64,000 nt of DNA from Burkholderia gladioli (GCF_000959725.1 NZ_CP009323.1:558001-622000), one strand, 5' to 3'. Counted from the stretch's first letter, positions 49,801-56,260 are shown. The notes: generated from the sequence alone by a model not told the origin. Numbers and translations: made by a program.

Positions 49801-51353
49801 AATCAGTACCAAGCTGGCCCGAGCACCGGCGGCGGAGACTGTTGAAGCGCGCTTTGGATGCCTGCCACCTCCTCAATGTGGAACTATTGGTACTCCCAGA
49901 AGTATCTGTCCGGCGCGAAACGGTCGACTGGCTGGAGCACGAGCTTCGTCGCCAGTATCCTGGCCTCGCGGTACTTGCAGGGACATACCGTCACTTTGGG
50001 CAGTCAGTCGGTGATCGGGGCGATGCCGCGCCAGCCGGAGGCGATGTTCATCACTTGATGGCACCGCTCACGATGCTGTGGCGCCCCGATGAGAAAATGT
50101 CAAAGGCCCTCTTTACTGGCCTTCGCAATCCACCAGATACGCTTCGATTCTGGCGAGGCAAGAAATACCGCTCTGTGGCTGCCAATGAATTGTTCCGGCC
50201 GGATTGGCGCACGTTGCAACCTCTGTTCAGAATCGACCAGTTGCTGGATCAACTTGGCGAGCTCGACCTACCATCGGAGCGCCAAAAAGAGCTGCTTAGA
50301 ACGGTTGCCGAAGAGATGCCTTCACTGCGCTATTGCATGGAGTTGATCTGCTCCGAACTGTTCCTGCTCACCAGCCCGGCAAACATTGCGCCGCTGCAGA
50401 AAGAGATGGATGCGATGATGAGTCGCTTTCCTGGAGGACTCGGACAAAACGCCTTAGAAATCGTCTCGGAAGACTTTACGGCAGTCGGAAAAGCCCTATC
50501 CGTGCTTCAAGAGAATCGTACCAGCCGGCGCACGGTTTTACTGGTGCCGGCAGCGACGTCCCGAAGCAATGATTACTGGCATGCTGGGCAGGCCAGTGTG
50601 CTGGCGTCTGGTACAGCAACAGTATTTTGCAACGCTGCCAAATCGAACATCGCGTGCGGCGGCAGTTGCTTCATTGGTATCGATTCGGCCACCAATCGGC
50701 ATGGCAATTATGCCGGTCTAATTGAGACCCTAACGCCGTATCACGGTTGGCGTCGAGGCATTCTTACGGCACGCGCAGACGGTGCACTGTCCGACGCCGA
50801 CCAGGCGCTGGTAGTTGCCGACATAGACCCGGTGCATGTGGTAAGTGGCAAGCCGCGACCACAGTTGCTCCCCGAGCCAGTCGTGTTGGTGGCCTACTTA
50901 CCGATAGTCGAATTGCTCGACAGCGACGTCAATAAGGTAAATCTTCACCGGGTACTGGTGGAGGATGGGCCACCACAAATTGACGGAGCAGCGAATGCGA
51001 ACGATGTACAGGCAGCGCTTGCCCAAGTCGCCACGGCTTCACACCCACGGAAGCGCGTTGAGTCACTGTGGAAAGCCTTCGACGATTTGAGAAACTCCGC
51101 GAGTTCGGATGGCGTAGAGCTGGACAACTTTGCAAAACTTTTCGCCGACGACAAATCTGTGCGCGAGCGCCTGCGAGCCTGGGCACGAGACAGACATCAG
51201 CAGCCCCATGCTGCATATGGTCCGCTGAATCTCGAGCCAGCGTGGCTGGATTTCCTAGACGTTGATCTAACCCTGAGAGAGGGGCAGAGCTTTCCCAGCA
51301 TCGCCGTCCCCCCATGGCACCGGGACGCCGCATCGCATTCTGACGTCGACTGA
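43839..51353 (+). CDS. DnaG-like primase / reverse transcriptase / nitrilase fusion (putative defence RT)
   Basis: A 2504-residue single frame. (1) 1-400 is a full DnaG-type primase: zinc ribbon C37, H40, C62, C65; RNA-polymerase motif VLIPIRSATNELIGFAGRHR (about 216-235); TOPRIM with E290 (VAEGFLDAL), D343 and D345 (FFDRDGPG) and GKDPDE (381-386). (2) About 590-900 is a reverse transcriptase: motif A RLDAKRYYDSI (D712), motif B GIPQGP (792-797), motif C YVDD (840-843). (3) 900-1920 is unrecognised. (4) 1920-2330 is a C-N hydrolase/nitrilase: E2021 (LVLPEVS), Lys in DEKMSK (2085-2089), nucleophile C2171 (LICSELF). RT-nitrilase order is known from DRT type 1/UG1 anti-phage RTs; the primase part is additional. 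Codon use is foreign to the backbone. Confidence 0.9.
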   Translation: MNWYDLDEVLSKAELPEVARRLGMDVEKIGANLVTLCPFHEDTRPSLVLYPRDSGSPSHYHCFSCNAHGYAVDLVKRVQGAEFKPAIEWLARSMGIAPKRTANARPDAERSTRDDALAFANRVFDQQHDEAGFVDWCRDRRFDRDFLYSLGLRCLPVSSILVRALKSESLGRQQELIDGLLTSGLLVRLRPEIKTNSQTSLNLSEQFRDYFHDGRVLIPIRSATNELIGFAGRHRPQSRLNNMAAHMVAKYLLTPGFSKGEVLFNAHQARQAMRATVQAGQSHPVLYVAEGFLDALRLQSLNLPAVAVMGSSLSEKQREGLVTLLEAANPPGGMHLSLRLFFDRDGPGFDGANRACRQLLGLPGVATEWIGFGDGDNMLTGKDPDEILNSFDRDEAIAMLDQHALPAVGILVAAGIGYKDATPLLSNELWNGISRYPRERALLQAVRAVRALSGAVADWAQRLGALAEPRPQWVADLLALLRPQQPAGHAARQPIELTFLVEQEARFNHARMLAEHGSRRGELPCDDETWRVLDRNAQLFNILAEDRLKQPAWRPAALCDAVHLPRKLSGDDKVLGDPRCKVMPHPADLHLQQFLMNELLTERHDFSHEGPRSFSDCIPAVRWFASEGEVRLTGYVGERELSPALRDDERGPYEEPVLSFAYQIDMDVLEGRRKPSDQGMFRPYIECWRGYMASLGRQARAIGPHVHVLRLDAKRYYDSIQRYVVRDRLQAPVEQALTISGAKDISKLLDLPAHDAKDAAKHLVDLLCGSLFEHRYRHPDDGSEHSSAEVIGIPQGPVISAWIGTIAMFPLDAAARSFMRQPDQRHPNDPERPRVGYARYVDDIVLLADSETRLNAMREAVQNAASHLALTLVRKGEAVAPGSPEWVMQQLNNGRALAPSVPAWEPPLVGDGETGWGMGTDDVGSMDRQSALHLLRHPNLLDDPVTVHEKVRDAMRAPDLRPSDLGKCARALWWQVAMQSIEHPEVPNVDAWKVIWNAYRQRWENVCAGHAWASGFHRQGYDILFAIEGLDMLMDSGPSMQKGRTQEWIDLHRKALDALAKTILEKDDLLQGITLTRNRTHIQNRARKVQWKALQRVPNIKPKLHVDSQKSINPTLTDWLCLAAILLNRYDANVEPKSHPLDLLPIDFNPMESDGPREIRIACAYIRPPAANREMMVGSLDAEGSRIALQFLVANTAGPPRFSRWDVLKLYRELIGNGLDSSQEIAVLPPLPVADAGMLGYIPNMDTSDIRLFAFTSQPDAKLATRLVGATLTDAHAHSVPSMVLSWQGPVDLAHGLHRFQGEQPIRLVFDTLHPANRARFAADLYEVLHVIQRQDAGAGNEWVIVMAHLAHEPTADMTPAVNEVSACKWYLVSSPVASDHLGVSAWVRDGRGGLRSVSVPGGEYTKLWRLGCAVSDALNMAFDLSNEVSASDEDDALAHPHQIEEYVLRQQLSKLRGTWIADAQVQDKVGDGLPATVQRSLDILRRFDPSLDASEQVKVVLHTEAETRSMAMRLQRKGPSDLRDRLHLLPTLVLQRMPLSVLEWLPLQHDRASTSLRTDLALLLALADSLDGDYLDVRTDGPQDGTALGPGQALHIGVALAATGVALRGLVASAWGIARYRSPLSLPERLPIPVGWNLPDASRQNPQRDYDTVRNGLCDDDWAGLKEVTPWQWMLALLGILDSVAPQVLDASGDNPLGSVYEHLRKWQSASPEKVENRQWTWPYDDMPAYDADAWRSLLNVLASAIQQVDQYLGLVIRQVEAPSFRRHRDDNGFTDAESQQWTLTKLQYTGLGSADSVARMHRGNRRLATWTEVRRRADDELLSIHTLDDKLGRWWHNSPSPVPREVPPVQVIESPTAAPSMQKDGMGDSTAKTSDGGTQQDRAEDLRAPASNVDAIRKMVRESQRASWVERGKVKSPSHMRVALLQWRVDESYSHPLAEVGLLGMGMPERGRENLRKALVAQSSMAMADNAAVRGREHTWPTTAPESVPSWPEHRRRRLLKRALDACHLLNVELLVLPEVSVRRETVDWLEHELRRQYPGLAVLAGTYRHFGQSVGDRGDAAPAGGDVHHLMAPLTMLWRPDEKMSKALFTGLRNPPDTLRFWRGKKYRSVAANELFRPDWRTLQPLFRIDQLLDQLGELDLPSERQKELLRTVAEEMPSLRYCMELICSELFLLTSPANIAPLQKEMDAMMSRFPGGLGQNALEIVSEDFTAVGKALSVLQENRTSRRTVLLVPAATSRSNDYWHAGQASVLASGTATVFCNAAKSNIACGGSCFIGIDSATNRHGNYAGLIETLTPYHGWRRGILTARADGALSDADQALVVADIDPVHVVSGKPRPQLLPEPVVLVAYLPIVELLDSDVNKVNLHRVLVEDGPPQIDGAANANDVQAALAQVATASHPRKRVESLWKAFDDLRNSASSDGVELDNFAKLFADDKSVRERLRAWARDRHQQPHAAYGPLNLEPAWLDFLDVDLTLREGQSFPSIAVPPWHRDAASHSDVD

Positions 51354-51796
51354 CCAAGCTAACATCGAGATAGCACTGCGGAATAGTCGGGTGTGCGCCA
51401 GCGTCCGCGTAGACGCCACCAATAACCGGGTGGCGCGCACCCGCTCGACGCTCGGGCTCAACGACAATTTCAGCGGAGCGGATTTCATGTAGGCCGGCAA
51501 CGAGTCTGGCGGTATGCGGCCAATGACACTAATCGCCTCGTCACTGACGCTCGACTTTGCAAGTCGGAAGGCAGCGATCGGTCGGTTGTGCCATTTGCGC
51601 AAGGCGCGATCCTTTAATCCATGTCGTCAACACCTAGTTCAACAACCACCATCTTCGCTGCTGCCCCAACCGAACGCCCTGTCCAAAACCGAACCCTTTC
51701 GGACATGCCTACGAAGCCATGTCCGAAAATTAGGTTTCGCTATTTTCGGACATGGGCTATGATTCGGACATCAATTTCGTACATATCGAGAGCAGC
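51354..51796. other. Spacer after the RT fusion gene
   Basis: 443 bp. The right end holds the res-like repeats of the recombinase. The left 250 bp show no ribosome site or recognised protein on either strand; a 111-codon antisense frame (51267-51602) overlaps the giant gene's end and looks accidental. Confidence 0.4.
51697..51771. promoter_or_regulatory. res-like recombination/operator site
   Basis: Four copies of TTCGGACAT or its complement lie within 75 bp. Two form a perfect 14-bp inverted repeat, CCATGTCCGAAAAT (51717-51730) with its complement at 51742-51755, spaced by 11 bp; others are at 51697-51707 and 51762-51771. Directly before a serine recombinase gene this looks like its resolution site and autoregulatory operator. 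Confidence 0.7.
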
Positions 51797-52372
51797 ATGT
51801 CCCGAACTTTCGCCTACGCCCGTGTAAGCACGACTGATCAGACCGCAGCCAACCAACTCCGCGAGATCGAGGCGGCTGGCTTTTCGGTCGATAAGCGCCG
51901 CGTCGTTACGGAGAGCATTTCTGGAAGCGTAAGCGCGCACCAGCGTCCGGGGTTTGCCGAGCTACTACTCAAGATGGAGGAAGGCGACGTTCTGATCGTG
52001 ACGAAACTCGATCGCCTTGGCCGCAACGCGATGGATGTGCGTGCGACCGTCGAGGCGCTGGCAGAGCGGGGCATTCGGATTCACTGCCTCGCGCTCGGGG
52101 GAGTCGACCTGACCAGCGCTGCCGGCCGGATGACGATGCAGGTATTGAATGCCGTCGCTGAATTTGAACGCGACCTGTTGATTGAACGCACCCAGTCCGG
52201 CATCGCACGGGCAAGAGCGGAAGGGAAATCTATGGGCCGACCAGCTGCGCTAACGAAGCAACAGCAAAACGAAGTACGTCACTTACTCGGCGAAGGTGCG
52301 TCCGTGGCCGGGCTTGCTAAACGGTATGGGACAAGCCGTCAGACGATTATGCGCGTACGGGATGCGGCGTAG
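51797..52372 (+). CDS. Serine recombinase (resolvase/invertase family)
   Basis: A 191-residue small serine recombinase. The nucleophile Ser11 lies in AYARVSTTDQ, followed by DVLIVTKLDRLGRNAMDV and LNAVAEFERDLLIERTQSG (E helix), and a C-terminal HTH (SVAGLAKRYGTSRQTIMRVR). Size and order match Tn3-type resolvases and DNA invertases. The ATG at 51797 follows the res-like repeats; an earlier in-frame start lies inside them. It may resolve or invert DNA within the island, or be a remnant of a transposon. Confidence 0.93.
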   Translation: MSRTFAYARVSTTDQTAANQLREIEAAGFSVDKRRVVTESISGSVSAHQRPGFAELLLKMEEGDVLIVTKLDRLGRNAMDVRATVEALAERGIRIHCLALGGVDLTSAAGRMTMQVLNAVAEFERDLLIERTQSGIARARAEGKSMGRPAALTKQQQNEVRHLLGEGASVAGLAKRYGTSRQTIMRVRDAA

Positions 52373-52454
52373 AGCAGTGACGTATCAAAGTTACTTTTCG
52401 CCGCATCACAAAATACCCTCACCCCGCTACCAACGATTATTGAGCAATCGCTGA

Positions 52455-53876
52455 TCATTTATCGGCTTTGCTGGCAGAGGGCCTCGGAATGCCGTCAACA
52501 ATAATCACTTCCGGCGCGTCCTTTCCCGCAGACAGCACAAGATTACGGAATGCAGCCATTCGATCCTCGGAGGCCCCTCCGTTATCGATGACCAAATACA
52601 CCCCCTTCGTTGCCCGCTCTGCCTTTTGGTATATCGGCAACTGCTTCTCGAAACCATGAAACAGCTGAGAATTACTAGAAAGTTTCACCTCGACCAAAAC
52701 TCGCCCATCAAAACCGCTGCTTAGCTTAAAATCCACTGGCCCACGACCGCCATCACTCTCGGGCGACAACTCAAGACCGTTCGCACGACAATATGCGGAC
52801 GCGATCCCGAAAAATATCAATTGAGCAGCCGACTCATGCTTTCGAGTTCCACCCTTATTATAAAGAAGCTTGCAAAGCTGATTATCCTCAATCAACTCAC
52901 GAAAATGCTGACAGATCTTCTTCACCACTGCAAAAACGCGCTCGGTATCGGCAGGAGCCTCAAGCGTCAGCTCCAGCGGATATGCCGCCGAGAATTCCTT
53001 AGAAGCTCGATACCATCGAGTTTCGCCGGCTGGGTCATCCTTGAAATCGTACAGGCTCCGACCGGCCTTGTGATATGCGCTAAGGACATCCAGTAGAATA
53101 TCCGGGTGTTTGATAAACGAGTTTCGCAGAACCTCTTTTTGATCAGAGAGCGTCGCTTTCCGCCACGAATCACCAATGATCGCATTTAATTCATCTCTGA
53201 GGAGCTTATTTTCGTATGCGATTCTTGAAATATCGCCATACGTTTCCGCGATCGGAAGATCACGCAATATATCCCGAGGAACCAAGATAACGGCGTTCCC
53301 CGTAACCGGATTCAGCGGCATATCCTCTTTCGGCAATCCTTTGGAAACCACCAACGGCTCCATTGGAATTCCAAAATCACTACATACCCGCTGCGTAAAT
53401 TTAACTAGATCTTCAAGGATAATACGGGCAACCATATCACTAATTCTATCTGGCCCAATATTATCCTCGAACGCGCCGACCAACTCGAATAACGCGGGAT
53501 CTTTCACACCCGCATCGATGATCTTCTTTACAGTTTGAAGCAGGGGTTTTCGAAGCCCCGGCCCCATCCCGCTCCCTGTTTTCCCGTTGGTGGCATACCC
53601 AATGCACAACCCGTGCACTTCCGGAAACGTAAGCCTCTGATCAGCAGTACGCCAGAAAACGTCACCTTCGACACCAATATTCGAGACAACCTTCAGAACG
53701 TCCGCAAAATGCTGGGACACTCGGTCGTAGCTGTTAGCTAGCTCTTCGGTATCCGTGTGCTTGAGCAGACAAGGGTCGATAAAAAGCCGAGTATCGACTC
53801 CGAATACAGGATCAAGCGCGCCTGAAGCCTCGAATGCATCAGGATCGATACCGTAGTAATCGCAAAAGCTCTGCAT
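52455..53876 (-). CDS. PD-(D/E)XK nuclease-like protein
   Basis: A 473-residue protein. The C-terminal third has the nuclease core: D382 in RGPVDFKL and E396-V-K398 in VLVEVKLS, followed by YQKAERATKGVYLVI. The N-terminal part (DPVFGVDTRLFIDPCLLKH) is conserved-looking but not recognised. Such proteins are common in defence islands as DNA-cutting effectors. It is convergent with the serine recombinase and shows the most AT-rich coding in the window. The ATG at 53876 is preceded by GGTGGGGGC; a GTG three codons upstream is possible. Confidence 0.75.
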   Translation of the reverse strand: MQSFCDYYGIDPDAFEASGALDPVFGVDTRLFIDPCLLKHTDTEELANSYDRVSQHFADVLKVVSNIGVEGDVFWRTADQRLTFPEVHGLCIGYATNGKTGSGMGPGLRKPLLQTVKKIIDAGVKDPALFELVGAFEDNIGPDRISDMVARIILEDLVKFTQRVCSDFGIPMEPLVVSKGLPKEDMPLNPVTGNAVILVPRDILRDLPIAETYGDISRIAYENKLLRDELNAIIGDSWRKATLSDQKEVLRNSFIKHPDILLDVLSAYHKAGRSLYDFKDDPAGETRWYRASKEFSAAYPLELTLEAPADTERVFAVVKKICQHFRELIEDNQLCKLLYNKGGTRKHESAAQLIFFGIASAYCRANGLELSPESDGGRGPVDFKLSSGFDGRVLVEVKLSSNSQLFHGFEKQLPIYQKAERATKGVYLVIDNGGASEDRMAAFRNLVLSAGKDAPEVIIVDGIPRPSASKADK

Positions 53877-54287
53877 TGCCCCCACCCCGTGCTGGTCGTT
53901 CGTCTGGTCTCAATATTCTAGCTTGAGACAGCGGCAAACCCGCTCCGACCAGTCATCACGCTCAATCGCTATCGCCGCGCGGGAGACTGGCGGCCGGGGA
54001 GTTCTTTTGCGCGGAACGCCCCAGACGGGACGAAAGTTCGCGAGCAGCCGTATGAACGCGCCTGTTAGGCGTCTGTCTCCAAAGTTATCTCCAAGAAAAT
54101 CAGTGTTCTGGAGATACGTTTGGAGATAGGGATCTCCTTGCCAGACAAGGCTGACAAGCCGAAATGAATGCTTGTCTCCAAATCTCCAAAGATTTTTGCG
54201 CTCGGCGGCATGGCAACCGTCGCTTGTACCGCCTGCTATCGGCGATCACCCCTATGCCGAGATACGTGTTGGTATTTTTGTTGGTAT
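53877..54287. other. Right-end region of the satellite island
   Basis: 411 bp with no gene I can support. It carries the right TTGGAGAT array and the right pair of GTTGGTAT integrase-type sites. Confidence 0.5.
54075..54190. repeat. TTGGAGAT repeat array, right copy (ori/crr-like)
   Basis: Elements are GTCTCCAAA (54075-54083), TATCTCCAAG (54086-54095), CTGGAGATA (54108-54116), TTTGGAGATA (54119-54128), a hairpin CCTTG-CCAGA-CAAGG (54137-54151) and tandem TCTCCAAATCTCCAAA (54175-54190). Read on the minus strand, the order matches the left array at 36783-36886. Confidence 0.65.
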
Positions 54288-54288
54288 C
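54268..54288 (+). repeat. Right copy of the GTTGGTAT integrase-type sites
   Basis: Two GTTGGTAT units (54268-54275, 54280-54287) with the same T-rich spacer as at 35157-35177; the 21-bp block is identical. It ends 44 bp before the att-like repeat. Confidence 0.65.
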
Positions 54289-54707
54289 TATGCACTATGC
54301 CCAGCCAAATTGCATGTGCCGCCTAGAGATATGAATTCTGTCGGGGACCAGTTACCCTCCCAAAGCCTCCCAAGATTGCCTAAAAAACCCCGCAGAGCCT
54401 TGCTGTGCGGGGTTTTTGTTGCCATCATTGCCCAACCTTGACCACTACAAGCCAAGTTAAGTGAGGGCATTTTTGGGGAGATAGGCGAATGCCCCCAAAT
54501 CCGATGCCCCCATGCAGTTGGCTTCAGCATCATGCCGACATGCGCCATACCCAGAATCGTCGCGATCGCATCCAGACGCTCCGCGCGATCCGCCTGACGC
54601 ATCTGCACCGCGAGACGGCCCTGAGCGCTGCCAATCCAGAAGGCCGCGATGATCGCAGCGATTGAGCCGACGGCCTGGATAAGCCCCGCCACATCCCCGA
54701 TAGTCAT
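54288..54707 (-). CDS. Small membrane protein with displaced 3' end
   Basis: A 139-residue frame beginning MTIGDVAGLIQAVGSIAAII, with one N-terminal membrane helix and a charged segment (MRQADRAERLDAIATIL). AGGAG precedes the ATG. From about residue 80 the frame runs through the terminator and the att-like repeat up to the GTTGGTAT sites, so the C-terminal part is probably not original: the gene looks cut by the island's right end. No function recognised. Confidence 0.5.
   Translation of the reverse strand: MTIGDVAGLIQAVGSIAAIIAAFWIGSAQGRLAVQMRQADRAERLDAIATILGMAHVGMMLKPTAWGHRIWGHSPISPKMPSLNLACSGQGWAMMATKTPHSKALRGFLGNLGRLWEGNWSPTEFISLGGTCNLAGHSA
54333..54366 (+). repeat. attR-like repeat 1
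   Basis: GAATTCTGTCGGGGACCAG, then TTACCCTCCC. It resembles the tRNA-Arg 3' end (two changes and a 2-bp gap) and is nearly identical to the repeat at 56991-57020. Probable right edge of the satellite island. Confidence 0.65.
54387..54417 (+). terminator. Intrinsic terminator next to attR-like repeat 1
   Basis: ACCCCGCA/TGCGGGGT (54387-54394 with 54406-54413) with an 11-nt loop is flanked by an A-run and a T-run, so it can act in both directions. It may be the former tRNA terminator displaced by integration. Confidence 0.8.
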
Positions 54708-54784
54708 CCCTGCTCCTGCCTCGACAAGTAACGCAACTCGGCGTGCACAACCCCGAGGCCGCTTCATCCATGCACACGCATGCC

Positions 54785-55255
54785 TTAGTACGCAGTCAGA
54801 GTCGCTTGCTGATGTGCCAGCAGAGACAGAAGAAAGTCACTCATCACTTCCTGGGTGTGACGAGGCCCCATGTCGAGTTCCCACTCGAAGGGTTGATGCG
54901 GATCGAAGGCCAACATCCGGTTGCTATCAAGCAAAATTGTCATGATAGTTTTAGATGCGTCCGCAGATGACAGTGCCCTGTCCATCGCGAAGAACCGATA
55001 GCGCCCAACAATCTTCGTACCCTTGAACGCGTGATCAAACATGGCGTCGATTTCACCGTGAGGTGTATTCAAACTAAAGTCTTCGGCGACAGAAGAGCTT
55101 GCGCGCCGCAGTTGTAAGCCCAGATCGCCGCATAATCCGCTCGCCAAAAAATCTTCCAATAATTTTAAAAAACTTACCGCGACCGCACTCAAGCCTGCCC
55201 CGGACAAGGCTACTTGGCGAGCACGATGCATTTCGATGCCGCTAACTCTTGTCAT
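54785..55255 (-). CDS. Hypothetical protein in SLATT operon (156 aa)
   Basis: A 156-residue protein, MTRVSGIEMHRARQVALSGA, with DHAFKGTKIVGRYRFFAMDR and FEWELDMGPRHTQEVM in the middle. No domain recognised. The ATG has AAGGGTG upstream and overlaps the SLATT gene by 14 bp; a GTG four codons earlier is possible. It is the last gene of a three-gene leftward unit. Confidence 0.68.
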   Translation of the reverse strand: MTRVSGIEMHRARQVALSGAGLSAVAVSFLKLLEDFLASGLCGDLGLQLRRASSSVAEDFSLNTPHGEIDAMFDHAFKGTKIVGRYRFFAMDRALSSADASKTIMTILLDSNRMLAFDPHQPFEWELDMGPRHTQEVMSDFLLSLLAHQQATLTAY

Positions 55256-55865
55256 CTTTAATTTCACCCTTAAATGCCCATCTCCAAAATTTACCCAACA
55301 AACACACCCGAGTAGGCTCCGTTTTTATTTGAGATGGAACTGGCCAATCGATGAAGTGCGCAATCAATCTCATTCCGAATTTTATTGGAACGATATTATG
55401 AGATTGATTTTGCGAAACAGCCATTTCATTCTGACAAATTTGCACCAACAAACCCAAAGCAGGTGGTTCTTTGGCGTCAATTCGATACCGAGCTTCATTC
55501 CATTGGTTGATATTCTCCTCAGTGAATTGAAAGGGGCCAATCTTAAAAATGTCGGCAATTAAATTCTTGAATTCACGTGACAACTCTGAATGTCGACGAG
55601 CGCGCTCCGAAAAACCAAATACAAGAGACAACGCCGAACCCGTAGTTATCGCAACAGCGATGACAGCAACAACGGAAGGATCGGAAGCCTTATAAAGAGC
55701 CGCCGATCCGCCAATCAACGAAAACGCTTTAGTCAACTTATCCCACAACTCGAAGAATCTTTCCCGTTTCTGGTGGTAAAGTGCCGACATTTCCGTGTGA
55801 TACAGTACGTCGTGCCTGCGAGTCCATGCGCCGTCACTAGGACCATCGTCGATTACCTCATTCAT
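55242..55865 (-). CDS. SLATT-like two-TM protein
   Basis: A 207-residue protein with an N-terminal helix (HTEMSALYHQKRERFFELW), two adjacent membrane helices (about 46-58 and 64-84; VVAVIAVAITTGSALSLVFG) and a helical tail beginning SERARRHSELSREFK. This matches the SLATT pattern, a two-TM effector predicted to form pores in nucleotide-signalling and other defence systems. No cyclase or SLOG gene is adjacent. Start overlaps the previous stop by ATGA. Assignment by eye only. Confidence 0.6.
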   Translation of the reverse strand: MNEVIDDGPSDGAWTRRHDVLYHTEMSALYHQKRERFFELWDKLTKAFSLIGGSAALYKASDPSVVAVIAVAITTGSALSLVFGFSERARRHSELSREFKNLIADIFKIGPFQFTEENINQWNEARYRIDAKEPPALGLLVQICQNEMAVSQNQSHNIVPIKFGMRLIAHFIDWPVPSQIKTEPTRVCLLGKFWRWAFKGEIKDDKS

Positions 55866-56032
55866 TTCTTCGGCTTCGGCGGCGGTTCAGTAATGGGTGC
55901 ACGACTCGTCACGACGTTGGGACTCCTCTTCTCGCGATAGCTTTCATTGGATGGGGTCGGTCGATGACCATCCCGGGTCGGGACTTTGCGTTGGATATTG
56001 CCCGGATTAGAAGGTTTTTTGTCAGTTGCCAT
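55862..56032 (-). CDS. Small Pro/Lys-rich protein (56 aa)
   Basis: A 56-residue basic, Pro-rich, probably disordered protein, MATDKKPSNPGNIQRKVPT, ending ITEPPPKPKK. Its stop overlaps the SLATT start (ATGA), which supports it as a real, coupled gene. The ribosome site is weak, and a longer start is possible. Function unknown. Confidence 0.5.
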   Translation of the reverse strand: MATDKKPSNPGNIQRKVPTRDGHRPTPSNESYREKRSPNVVTSRAPITEPPPKPKK

Positions 56033-56101
56033 GAATATCACATGAAATAGTTTTTGCGATGGGCGGCCCACAACTCGCCGAGTCGATATGCACTTACTTT
56101 T

Positions 56102-56260
56102 TTAGTTCCGACGCTCGTAACGATCACCGGTTCGGGCGTTCTTATAGTGACCTCCCTTGTGCGAGGAACCATGGCCGCCGACATAGTGGCCACCGCGAGC
56201 GGTGGCTGCAGTCGGGGCGGCAATAGCAATGCACAGCAGCACTGCGAGGATTCTTTTCAT
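56102..56260 (-). CDS. Small secreted protein (52 aa)
   Basis: A 52-residue protein with a clear signal peptide (MKRILAVLLCIAIAAPTAAT, cleavage near TAR-GG) and a Gly/His-rich mature part (GGHYVGGHGSSHKGGHY). GGGAGATC precedes the ATG. Similar tiny His/Gly-rich exported proteins are common in Burkholderia; a metal-binding role would be a guess. Confidence 0.65.
   Translation of the reverse strand: MKRILAVLLCIAIAAPTAATARGGHYVGGHGSSHKGGHYKNARTGDRYERRN

Noticed and set aside
43839..51353. Group II intron or retron reverse transcriptase
   Set aside because: There is no maturase or HNH domain and no intron RNA core, and retron RTs are about 300-400 residues next to msr/msd. The nitrilase end points to UG/DRT-type RTs.
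51267..51602. 111-codon minus-strand frame after the RT gene
   Set aside because: It overlaps the 3' end of the giant gene, has no ribosome site and no recognised similarity.
36783..54190. Tn7-like transposon ends
   Set aside because: Inverted arrays of short sites at the element ends suggest TnsB-type ends, but no TnsA/B/C/D or other transposase is present and a tyrosine integrase with tRNA att sites explains integration.
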